A stretch of DNA of 29,442 nt from a virus, in the IMG/VR virus record IMGVR_UViG_3300020201_000082, positions 1 through 29,442 of that record; one strand, written 5' to 3'. The notes under the pieces are model-generated. The model was not told where the DNA came from, made no database searches, and saw only the letters and a list, made by a program, of their open reading frames with translations. Below, piece by piece: positions 15,101 to 21,376 of this stretch (position 1 is the first letter of the stretch; every line of letters starts with the position of its first letter). The translations under genes and the position numbers were made by a program.

Positions 15101-15577
15101 ATGACAAAACAAGAAAAACTAGGAAGCCTAGAGGGTGCGATGACGCAGAGCGAGCGCAGTAACGGCGTTATGATTTATCGCTTCACGGACGACGCACCAG
15201 AAGAGCTACGCGACCTATTCCTTGAACACTTCAACGTATCCGATACCGATTATGAGATATTAAACGACGCGGTTGGTGTCGTGATCGACGTGTACGACAA
15301 TCTCGACGATAACGAGGACGATGACGACGTGTACGACAATCTCGACGATAACGAGGACGATGACGACGTTTCAGAAGCAATATCAGAAGCAGCAACCGAT
15401 TGCGCGAGTGTATACACGGCGGAGCGACTAGGGTACATGAATAACAGGAATCAGGACGAGATCAGCGACGTTATGCGCGAGTACAGCACGCACGATATCG
15501 CAACGGCATGCGCTATCTGGTACGACCAGCAAGTGGAGAACGCCGCGACCATTATCAGCAAATGGGTAAACGACTAA
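15101..15577 (+). CDS. Acidic early protein with an internal 13-residue duplication
   Basis: 158 residues. The centre holds VYDNLDDNEDDDD twice in a row (residues 64-89), encoded by an exact 39-base tandem repeat. The flanks are helical (APEELRDLFLEHFNVSDTDY before, and ATACAIWYDQQVENAATIIS after). The extreme central acidity may mimic DNA or bind a basic partner; that is inference. The start is CTAACACCATGA, a second recurrent SD-less context shared with the next two genes. No family recognised. Confidence 0.75.
   Translation: MTKQEKLGSLEGAMTQSERSNGVMIYRFTDDAPEELRDLFLEHFNVSDTDYEILNDAVGVVIDVYDNLDDNEDDDDVYDNLDDNEDDDDVSEAISEAATDCASVYTAERLGYMNNRNQDEISDVMREYSTHDIATACAIWYDQQVENAATIISKWVND
15290..15367 (+). 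repeat. Exact 39-bp tandem duplication inside a gene
   Basis: Units 15290-15328 and 15329-15367 are identical, each encoding VYDNLDDNEDDDD. Identity at every base, including third codon positions, points to a recent duplication by slippage or unequal recombination. The frame is kept. Confidence 0.9.
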
Positions 15578-15581
15578 CACC

Positions 15582-15824
15582 ATGAAAAAAGAGATTATCA
15601 CCCTATGCGGGTTCGGAGACCTTTCAGAGGAGGGCGATCAGGGCATGCTGGAGGACCTGCAAGCGGCCGCAGTACGGCACGGCGTGGAATTCCGCGAGAC
15701 GCAATACTACGACCATGAGCTAAAGGGAGACGCGACCGCGATAGAAGCACTGACGCAGGACCTATGGGGTATGCCACGCGACGAGTGGATCGAGAACGGG
15801 CTACACGAGGACCCTGTAACGTAG
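15582..15824 (+). CDS. Small acidic hypothetical protein
   Basis: 80 residues, MKKEIITLCGFGDLSEEGDQ at the start, then a helix (GMLEDLQAAAVRHGVEFRET) and an acidic C-terminus. The alternating strand-helix-strand pattern suggests a small alpha/beta fold. It starts five bases after the previous stop in the CTAACACCATGA context and is followed by the strongest hairpin of the operon. Function unknown. Confidence 0.7.
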   Translation: MKKEIITLCGFGDLSEEGDQGMLEDLQAAAVRHGVEFRETQYYDHELKGDATAIEALTQDLWGMPRDEWIENGLHEDPVT

Positions 15825-15834
15825 CACCCCCGCT

Positions 15835-15859
15835 CTGTACCTTTCTCGGAAGGGTACAG
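15835..15859 (+). other. Strong 11-bp intergenic hairpin
   Basis: CTGTACCTTTC pairs with GAAGGGTACAG (one U-G) around a TCG loop. It begins 10 bases after the stop of the preceding gene. No T-run follows, and the next gene starts 34 bases later, so an mRNA-end protector or processing site is as likely as a terminator. Confidence 0.6.
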
Positions 15860-15892
15860 GCACGGGCGTACTACCAGATAACAGCTAACACC

Positions 15893-16084
15893 ATGAAACT
15901 ACAGCGAGGAGACAAAATCATATACAGAATGCCGGGATATGAGCAGTCGGGAGTGTTTGTAAAGCACCTTGGGACCAACTCGAAGGCGGGAATGGTGCAA
16001 ATCTTGCTCGACTCAAACAAGGTGCCGTGCGTCGCACCCGTCAAGCATATTAAGAGGGCTAGAGCGTTATCAGATAGCAAATAA
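15893..16084 (+). CDS. Small basic hypothetical protein
   Basis: 63 residues, MKLQRGDKIIYRMPGYEQSG at the start. It looks like a small beta-barrel (GDKIIYRMPG, SGVFVKHLG, KAGMVQILLDSNKVPCVAPV) with a basic end (KHIKRARALSDSK), which might be SH3-like and bind nucleic acid. The reading frame extends upstream to an ATG at 15764, but that start would lie in the preceding gene and read through the hairpin. The ATG at 15893 has the CTAACACCATGA context used by the two previous genes, so I chose it. Confidence 0.7.
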   Translation: MKLQRGDKIIYRMPGYEQSGVFVKHLGTNSKAGMVQILLDSNKVPCVAPVKHIKRARALSDSK

Positions 16085-16115
16085 ATATATGTATATACCA
16101 CGATATACTACTGAG

Positions 16116-16421
16116 ATGAAAACACTTGTTGTAATCATCGCAGTATTCTCGGTACTGATGATATTACTCATGCCTACCGTGGCACGCGCCAAGCCGCTCG
16201 GAGATAGTGGCACTACCCGCGGAAGTGTTACCCCCGATAGAGGGACGGGATTCATAATGCCCGGTATCCTTTTTGCAGAAACGGGAAGCTCGGAAGAGGT
16301 GGTGGAGAAGCAGAAAAAGAGCATGCTAACGAAGCAGGACACGCGGAGGGAGATACGGATATTGAAGCGACAAATTCGAGAGCTACAGAGGGAGATCAAG
16401 AGACTAGAGCGCACTCTATGA
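16116..16421 (+). CDS. Exported protein with C-terminal coiled coil
   Basis: 101 residues. Residues 1-25 are a signal peptide: MKTL, a hydrophobic core (VVIIAVFSVLMILLM) and a VARA cleavage site before K26. The mature part has a G/T-rich stretch and a C-terminal heptad region (REIRILKRQIRELQREIKRL). An in-frame ATG at 16089 would add nine polar residues; I chose 16116 because it gives a standard signal peptide. The architecture of export signal plus periplasmic coiled coil is similar to inner-membrane spanins, but the signal may be cleaved and no lipoprotein partner is visible. It overlaps the next gene by four bases. Confidence 0.7.
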   Translation: MKTLVVIIAVFSVLMILLMPTVARAKPLGDSGTTRGSVTPDRGTGFIMPGILFAETGSSEEVVEKQKKSMLTKQDTRREIRILKRQIRELQREIKRLERTL

Positions 16422-16495
16422 TTTTCTATGTATCCGTGCTGGTGGTGGTTGTATCCGCACTGGTGATTAAGTGGCTACTTGAAGGCGACCTATGA
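16418..16495 (+). CDS. 25-residue transmembrane micropeptide
   Basis: MIFYVSVLVVVVSALVIK followed by WLLEGDL. Almost the whole peptide is one membrane helix with a charged C-terminus. It overlaps the stop codon of the exported protein (ATGA) and its own stop overlaps the start of the next gene (ATGA), so it is placed as a coupled cistron, which is the main reason to believe it. The role may be linked to the exported protein, for example a membrane accessory of lysis or exclusion. Not testable from sequence alone. Confidence 0.5.
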   Translation: MIFYVSVLVVVVSALVIKWLLEGDL

Positions 16496-16749
16496 GCCGT
16501 TATACGCCCGCATACGAGTGGGAGGGTCACGGCTTCACATCACCGCGACAAGTATGTGCAATATGTGGCACTGATAGTGGCATGATGAACCGCCTATTCT
16601 GGGCAGGTACTCCCCTGAACGGAGACGATGAGTATATGTTTGATTTGTGCCAACCGCACAAGAAGTCTCACGGCAAGCGAATGGTGTCGGAATTACTGAA
16701 GGGGGTCGTGCCAGAGGACGTTATAAGTCGGTATAAGAAGGAAGCATAA
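16492..16749 (+). CDS. Small zinc-finger-like protein
   Basis: 85 residues. C22-x2-C25 (VCAICGTDSG) and C53-x2-H56 (LCQPHKKSHGKR) give a likely zinc site. The rest is aromatic and polar (YEWEGHGFTSP) and ends in a basic helix (EDVISRYKKEA). It starts by overlapping the stop of the 25-residue peptide. No family recognised; a nucleic-acid-binding accessory role is a reasonable guess. Confidence 0.7.
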   Translation: MSRYTPAYEWEGHGFTSPRQVCAICGTDSGMMNRLFWAGTPLNGDDEYMFDLCQPHKKSHGKRMVSELLKGVVPEDVISRYKKEA

Positions 16750-16753
16750 ATCT

Positions 16754-17053
16754 ATGGGACTTGAACGCAATAACAGCATGGACCACAGGGCATGGAAAAG
16801 AGAAAAGATTTCCCGGTACAGTAAGGGACTAGATCGAGACGCATTCAGAGAGGAGGGCATCCAAGTGATACAGCACCAGCCGTGGCAGTTCGGACTACTG
16901 CACCCGGACCTTTCAGGGAAGTTCGTGTGGTATCCGACAAAGGGTACACTCATGTACGAGGATGAGCCGCACCGTGGCAGTAGGGTAGGACACTTCCCGA
17001 CAACGAAGTTAGTAATCGAACAAATTAAAAGGACTATCGATATCCAGCACTGA
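16754..17053 (+). CDS. Hypothetical early protein
   Basis: 99 residues, basic N-terminus (WKREKISRYSKGLDRDAFRE) followed by a beta-rich part with GKFVWYPTKGTLMYEDEP. It lies four bases after the zinc-finger-like gene and two bases before the next, so it belongs to the same transcript. Not recognised; no membrane segment and no cysteine. Confidence 0.65.
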   Translation: MGLERNNSMDHRAWKREKISRYSKGLDRDAFREEGIQVIQHQPWQFGLLHPDLSGKFVWYPTKGTLMYEDEPHRGSRVGHFPTTKLVIEQIKRTIDIQH

Positions 17054-17055
17054 TT

Positions 17056-17274
17056 ATGATTAAAAAGCCCCGCATGATTGGAAAGTATGGACTGACACCC
17101 GCCACCAGTAGCCACAAAAAGGCTAACGATGAGATCGTGCCGACGGAGTACCTGACACAAAAGCAACGGAAGGGCCGGAAGCCACAGGGACAGAAACCAT
17201 TCAAGGAGGCGATGGACGAGAGGAAGCGCATATTCATGCAGGAGATGCGCCGTCGGACCGGTAAGAAGTTCTAG
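17056..17274 (+). CDS. Small, strongly basic protein
   Basis: 72 residues with many K and R (QKQRKGRKPQGQKPFKEAMD, then RRRTGKKF at the end). The N-terminal half is probably disordered and the C-terminal half helical. This suggests DNA or RNA binding. It is the last gene before promoter 2, and its stop codon (17272-17274) sits directly before the first TATCCACA box. Not recognised. Confidence 0.65.
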   Translation: MIKKPRMIGKYGLTPATSSHKKANDEIVPTEYLTQKQRKGRKPQGQKPFKEAMDERKRIFMQEMRRRTGKKF

Positions 17275-17275
17275 C

Positions 17276-17342
17276 TATCCACAGTATCCACAGACTTATC
17301 CCCTTATCCCCCTATTGCACCGCCAGCGACATGCGATACAAT
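17276..17342 (+). promoter_or_regulatory. Promoter 2 with a cluster of DnaA-box-like repeats
   Basis: TATCCACA occurs at 17276-17283 and 17285-17292, followed by TTATCCCC at 17296-17303 and 17304-17311. Then come TTGCAC (17315-17320), a 16-base spacer and TACAAT (17337-17342). The promoter would drive the ssDNA-binding-like gene at 17429 with a leader of about 80 bases. The TTATCCACA-like cluster might bind DnaA or a phage initiator. Confidence 0.65.
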
Positions 17343-17428
17343 AGGCAAAGGTTTCGTCCTTCGGAATGAGATCGAAAGCATGGCGGTATCCCGCTACCTA
17401 TCAAACAACAAATAACTAACCAACACAT

Positions 17429-18064
17429 ATGGGACTATCAAATCGTGAAGGAGGGAAGTACATCACTATTCTCGGTGGGAAATTTTCTGTTCGGACGAAC
17501 AAGGAAAATCCTGAGGCTATCGAGCGAGTGAACAAAGTAGGCAATACTGTATACGAGGTTTTCTATGATTCATTCACAGGAAAAATCGTAAACATCCGTA
17601 CCCGGGACGGAGAGTACGGCAAGTCGTGGGAGTTTGACTTTCAGGACGGCGGGGAGATATACACGCTCCAGCTTTCCTATAGCAATTCGTACGCAACGAA
17701 CATTCTGAAAATGCTACCGAACATCGACCTTTCTAAGGAGATGAAGGTGCAACCTTCACAGAAGATGGAGGACGGCAAGATTAAGTCCAGCCTGTTTATC
17801 TCTCAGGATGGCGTAACGCTGAAGCATGCCTACACAATGGCTGAGCCTAATGGACTGCCGCCTATGGTGCAGATCGTTGTAAAGGGCCAGACTGTGTGGG
17901 ATGACACAGAGCGCCTTGCGTTCCTTCAGGAAATGGTTGATCGAGACATCATTCCACAGCTTGAAGGTGCAACAAAAAGCAAGGCAGACGAGACGCCGAA
18001 GACGGGACTAGAGGGCGAGTTCGACAACGATAACCCTCTCGGAGGAGAAGATAACGACTTTTAA
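17429..18064 (+). CDS. Putative single-stranded DNA-binding protein
   Basis: 211 residues. The body is beta-rich (KYITILGGKFSVRTN, then TVYEVFYDSFTGKIVNIRTR, and later a strand-rich MVQIVVKGQTVW). The C-terminal 35 residues are acidic (GLEGEFDNDNPLGGEDNDF). An acidic tail ending in an aromatic residue is a hallmark of SSB and T7 gp2.5-type proteins, where it recruits partners. It lies behind promoter 2 and before the cold-shock and primase-helicase genes, which fits replication. I have no residue-level proof of an OB fold, so this is a probable call. Confidence 0.6.
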   Translation: MGLSNREGGKYITILGGKFSVRTNKENPEAIERVNKVGNTVYEVFYDSFTGKIVNIRTRDGEYGKSWEFDFQDGGEIYTLQLSYSNSYATNILKMLPNIDLSKEMKVQPSQKMEDGKIKSSLFISQDGVTLKHAYTMAEPNGLPPMVQIVVKGQTVWDDTERLAFLQEMVDRDIIPQLEGATKSKADETPKTGLEGEFDNDNPLGGEDNDF

Positions 18065-18083
18065 TCGATAACGAAGACGAAGT

Positions 18084-18302
18084 ATGTACGAGGGAAAAGT
18101 AAAGACACTAACAGACAAGGGCTTTGGGTTCATCGCAATGGGTCCGGGGAAGAAAGACCTGTTTTTTCATCTTCGGGAGCTGAACGGCCTCGACTTCGAT
18201 GATCTCCAGGTCGGAGACGTGCTTCGCTTCGAAACTGAGGAAGGAGAAAAAGGACTCTTTGCCGTGAACATCAAACGCGCCGGGGACAGTGCGGACGCGT
18301 AA
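18084..18302 (+). CDS. Cold-shock domain protein
   Basis: 72 residues, the normal size of a CspA-type single-domain protein. It carries both nucleic-acid-binding motifs: RNP1 as KGFGFI (residues 12-17) and RNP2 as DLFFH (residues 25-29), followed by the usual VGDVLRFETEEGEKG. Such proteins bind ssDNA and RNA and melt secondary structure. Carried by a phage next to the ssDNA-binding-like gene and upstream of a strongly folded RNA, it may act as an RNA chaperone; this link is inference. The start lies 19 bases after the previous stop. Confidence 0.92.
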   Translation: MYEGKVKTLTDKGFGFIAMGPGKKDLFFHLRELNGLDFDDLQVGDVLRFETEEGEKGLFAVNIKRAGDSADA

Positions 18303-18327
18303 CCTTAAACGACTAACAATTAAACGT

Positions 18328-18672
18328 ATGGATTCAGTAGAAACAGGGCTATTCACGATCACTGGTCTCGTTGATTACAACGATGAGCAGGGAAACATAA
18401 TCGGACAGTACCCGATTGGTTCAGTGCAGGAGCTACCACTTGAGGTAGGCCAGCGCGAGATTGAAAAGGGAGTAGCTGAGGCGGCTGAGGAATTAACCGT
18501 TGAAGAGGCACCTGAGGCACCTGAGGCACCTGAGGCACCTGAGGCACCTGAGGCACCTGAGGAGGCGACTTTTGCCTACTCGGACCCATCTGAGGTACCG
18601 GGTGCTGATGATGATAACCGTGATCTTCCAGAAGGACACGATCCTGTGGATAACGACAATGAGGTAGAATAG
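18328..18672 (+). CDS. Acidic protein with EAP repeats
   Basis: 114 residues from ATG 18328, which follows the SD-less leader CTAACAATTAAACGT. An upstream in-frame start would overlap the cold-shock gene. Residues 1-50 may form a small beta domain (TGLFTITGLVDYNDEQGNII). Then come six EAP tripeptides (residues about 60-77) and a disordered, very acidic tail (DNDNEVE at the end). The proline-rich linker plus acidic tail suggests a flexible tether. Function unknown. Confidence 0.7.
   Translation: MDSVETGLFTITGLVDYNDEQGNIIGQYPIGSVQELPLEVGQREIEKGVAEAAEELTVEEAPEAPEAPEAPEAPEAPEEATFAYSDPSEVPGADDDNRDLPEGHDPVDNDNEVE
18505..18558 (+). repeat. Six tandem GAGGCACCT units
   Basis: Six identical 9-base units encode EAP each time. 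Exact identity of all bases indicates recent slippage expansion. The same design, with a different unit, recurs at 23935-23988. Confidence 0.9.
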
Positions 18673-18683
18673 ATAGATTGCTC

Positions 18684-18833
18684 ATGAAAAAGAATACTTC
18701 TACATATCGCGCAGAAACGCACCAAAAAGAGGACGAATTCCAAGTGAATGTTTGCCGGGTAGAAGCGGCTTTCCATTCATGCGAGATACGTCCTCTTTTT
18801 GGTGCGTTTCTGTATTCAACCCTAGCGGGTTGA
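18684..18833 (+). CDS. Possible 49-residue leader peptide through the RNA stem
   Basis: An ATG at 18684 opens a frame of 49 residues (starts MKKNTSTYRAETHQKEDEF, ends FGAFLYSTLAG) that passes through both arms of the 24-bp inverted repeat and stops at 18831-18833, exactly at the end of the small hairpin and the beginning of the next stem. This placement would suit a leader peptide whose translation changes folding. Against it: the coding capacity of a perfect inverted repeat is constrained, and the peptide matches no family. Kept as a possibility only. Confidence 0.25.
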   Translation: MKKNTSTYRAETHQKEDEFQVNVCRVEAAFHSCEIRPLFGAFLYSTLAG

Positions 18834-18932
18834 GTGAGAGACATAGAGTAAGAGTGGACGTCATAACCCCACCACCAAGTTGGCTCCGAAAGGACAAAGA
18901 AGGTACGTAGCTCTGTGTCTCTCACTCAGTTC
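18711..18932 (+). ncRNA. Highly structured RNA region before the primase-helicase gene
   Basis: Three stems follow one another. Stem 1 has perfect 24-bp arms (18712-18735 with 18789-18812); its 53-base loop holds nested pairs TGAATG/CATTCA and GCCG/CGGC. Hairpin 2 (18816-18833) pairs TCAACCC with GGGTTGA around TAGC. Stem 3 pairs 18831-18848 with 18911-18928 over 18 positions, one of them G-U; inside it UUG(GC)UCC-GAAA-GGACAA forms a GNRA-capped hairpin. Hairpin 2 and the base of stem 3 share bases, so they compete. The RNA ends about 24 bases before the primase-helicase start. It could be a cis-regulatory leader, an RNase III-processed sRNA or a replication signal. No U-tract, so not a plain terminator. 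Confidence 0.65.
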
Positions 18933-18955
18933 GGTAGACGTGCTCCTTAAATAAA

Positions 18956-21376
18956 ATGCCTACACCTAAGAAATCAAAATTCCTCGACAGTTTCTCGGAC
19001 CACGTCTATCGATACATCGATCAGACAGGTACCGGGCGACCAGCCGTATCCTCGGAAACGAGGAGGGATGACCTCAATGCTAATGGCTACGAGGCATACT
19101 TCACCGTGAACGGTTTCAAGGGAACACAGGACGCGAAGAAGGAACAGTGCACTTCTATTAACGCATTCTTCATCGACATCGATGAACGAAAAGACGTAAA
19201 TGAGCTTGAGGAAATAAAGAAGCGACTGACGCCAACATACATTCTTGAGACAATGCGCGGGTACCATGTTTACTGGTTGCTCGACGAGACCCTTTTCAAG
19301 GAGGAATGCAGTGCTGAGGAATGGGAAGCGTCTATTGCTCGATGGGAACGTATCGAACAGGCCATCGTATTAACACTGAAGGCTGACCCCGTAGTAAAAG
19401 ACCTGACGCGTATCATGCGCCAGCCGGACACCTATTACTGGAAGAAGTCCGGAGACCTGTGGAAGGAGGGTGTTGAAAAAGCACCATTCAAGATCAAGGG
19501 ACTATTCAAGAACGAGGCGATGAGGTACTCGATGGACGACATGGAGGAGGCGTTCCCGCCGGTTGAGACGGTGGTGCCATCATTCGCTAAGACACAGGAA
19601 GGAGAACAAATGCAGCGATTCGCTGAGGCAGAGAAGTCAAATTTCTTTGCGATGATTAACAAGGCGTATCCTCTTGAGGAGCGACCATCGTTCCAGCGCC
19701 TTTTGAATGGAGCTGACGATGCAGTGCTACCGAGAGAGAACTGTGCAAATAGTGCGCTACTAGTAACAGCGTCCCTCATGCGCCAGGCCAACTGGTCCAA
19801 GGAGAAGGCACTGAAGCATTTGCAGGAAACAGGATGGCACGGTATCGAGAAGGAAAGAGGAGGGTGGCAGGAGATTCAGAATACGGTAAACAGCGCATAC
19901 CGTTCCGGCTACACCTATTCATACAAGAACGAATTCATCGCGTTCAACATGACTCCCGAGGAGCAAGTGCTCATTCAGGCAGCGTATACCGCAGTGGCGA
20001 AGTCTCGCAAAGAGACTGACAAGACACGTTTTAGTAACTACGAGTACGAGGTGCGTTCCCGCTATCCGTACCTTAAAAAGAACGAGGTCGGTATATTCTT
20101 CAATTACTACGACGGCGTTTACAAAATGCTCACCGATCAGGACGTGTCGGGAATCATACTAAACATGCTTCACGAAGACATGCTCTGGGGCTACCGCACC
20201 AAGCGCAACGTCTCAGATAAGGTGGCTTGTCTCTTGGCTATTGTCTCAGACCTTGAGCTCACAAATGATAAGGGTAATCTGTTCAACGTACGCAACGGTA
20301 TCCTAGAGCTCACGAGCGGCGAGCTACTCGCTCACACACCTGACTACGTGTCGCTTGTTCAGTCTCCTGTTGCCTATGACCGGGAGGCAGGGGCACCAAT
20401 GTGGGAAGCATGCCTTGAGGAGTGGATGAAAGGACCGGAAGGGTTTGAGAAGAAAAAGGTGCTTCAGCAGTTCGCTGGCTACCTTCTAACATCCAGCATG
20501 GTTTATGCGAAAGCACTTTTCCTTGTTGGAGATGGAGGGAACGGAAAGTCCACGTTCGCTGATACCCTCTCGATGACTATCGGGGAACAGGGAACATCAA
20601 GGATTGATCTTGAGGACCTCTACTCTACATTTGGTCTGAAGGGGCTCATCGGCAAGCGCCTCAACGTCATCGAGGAGGTGGGTGGAAACTACTATCAGGC
20701 GCACAAGCTAAAGAAGCTAATCTCTGGAGAAGAGCTGACCATCAACATGAAGTTCAAGGATCAGTTCAAGTTCAAGCCACAAGCCAAGTTCGTTTTTGCG
20801 GTGAACACTATGCCGCGTGTCGATGACTCTTCAAGCGCGACCGAGCGTCGCATGGTAGTGGTGCAGTTCAACAACAACTTCCGCGATAATCCGAACATTC
20901 GACTACGCTTTTCAGGTGGACTATTGTCGCAGGAGCTACCCGGTATCCTCAACTGGATGCTTGAGGGGTACCGCTCGCTCATGCTGGAGGGTAATTTCGT
21001 GAAGACAGAGGAGCAGAGCCAGTCGCTTGCAGAGTACCGCGAGGAGAACTCATCAGTGGATGGATTCATCGGGGAGTGTCTCTTGTTCAGTCCTGACGCG
21101 CTTGAGACAACATCGAAACTGTACGGTGAGTATAAGGATTACTGTTCAAAGGACGGACGAAAGTACAAGAGCATGATTGCCTTCACAAAAGAGATGAAAG
21201 CATACGGGCAGAGGTCAGGTAACTTCCTGTATATGCCGCGTGAGAATAACCACTCGACCGGATTCTTCAAAGGTGTCAGTGTTGCGTCGAAGTGGGACAG
21301 CGTCTTCGAGACACCGGCCGACGTGAGGAAGGAGTACGAAGCACAGCATGTATCCGATGATGATGATGTTCTATGA
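18956..21376 (+). CDS. Primase-helicase (AEP-type primase fused to SF3 helicase)
   Basis: 806 residues. The N-terminal part resembles archaeo-eukaryotic-type primases: FFIDIDE (D74, D76), RGYHVYWLL (H104) and DLTRIMRQPDTYYW (R152, R155). A linker follows, then a D5-like region (NLFNVRNGILELTSGEL) and a superfamily 3 helicase core: Walker A GDGGNGKST at about 525-533, Walker B LNVIEEVGG at about 569, sensor FAVNTMPRVDD at about 614-624, and an arginine in ATERR at about 631. It should unwind DNA at the origin and make primers, like phage P4 alpha and D5-type proteins. Its stop overlaps the helicase start by four bases. Its 5' side is the structured RNA. Confidence 0.93.
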   Translation: MPTPKKSKFLDSFSDHVYRYIDQTGTGRPAVSSETRRDDLNANGYEAYFTVNGFKGTQDAKKEQCTSINAFFIDIDERKDVNELEEIKKRLTPTYILETMRGYHVYWLLDETLFKEECSAEEWEASIARWERIEQAIVLTLKADPVVKDLTRIMRQPDTYYWKKSGDLWKEGVEKAPFKIKGLFKNEAMRYSMDDMEEAFPPVETVVPSFAKTQEGEQMQRFAEAEKSNFFAMINKAYPLEERPSFQRLLNGADDAVLPRENCANSALLVTASLMRQANWSKEKALKHLQETGWHGIEKERGGWQEIQNTVNSAYRSGYTYSYKNEFIAFNMTPEEQVLIQAAYTAVAKSRKETDKTRFSNYEYEVRSRYPYLKKNEVGIFFNYYDGVYKMLTDQDVSGIILNMLHEDMLWGYRTKRNVSDKVACLLAIVSDLELTNDKGNLFNVRNGILELTSGELLAHTPDYVSLVQSPVAYDREAGAPMWEACLEEWMKGPEGFEKKKVLQQFAGYLLTSSMVYAKALFLVGDGGNGKSTFADTLSMTIGEQGTSRIDLEDLYSTFGLKGLIGKRLNVIEEVGGNYYQAHKLKKLISGEELTINMKFKDQFKFKPQAKFVFAVNTMPRVDDSSSATERRMVVVQFNNNFRDNPNIRLRFSGGLLSQELPGILNWMLEGYRSLMLEGNFVKTEEQSQSLAEYREENSSVDGFIGECLLFSPDALETTSKLYGEYKDYCSKDGRKYKSMIAFTKEMKAYGQRSGNFLYMPRENNHSTGFFKGVSVASKWDSVFETPADVRKEYEAQHVSDDDDVL

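Noticed and set aside
18505-18558. CRISPR-like direct repeats
   Set aside because: The 9-base units are contiguous without spacers and encode EAP in frame; the same holds for 23935-23988.
18712-18812. The 24-bp inverted repeat as a transposable element (MITE)
   Set aside because: No target-site duplication flanks the arms, no transposase ends are recognisable, and nested pairs inside the loop point to an RNA fold.
18359-18925. Minus-strand frame of 188 residues opposite the EAP gene and the RNA region
   Set aside because: It contains a reversed repeat tract (PQVPQV) and depends on the EAP repeat and the inverted repeats; no neighbour or promoter supports leftward transcription there.
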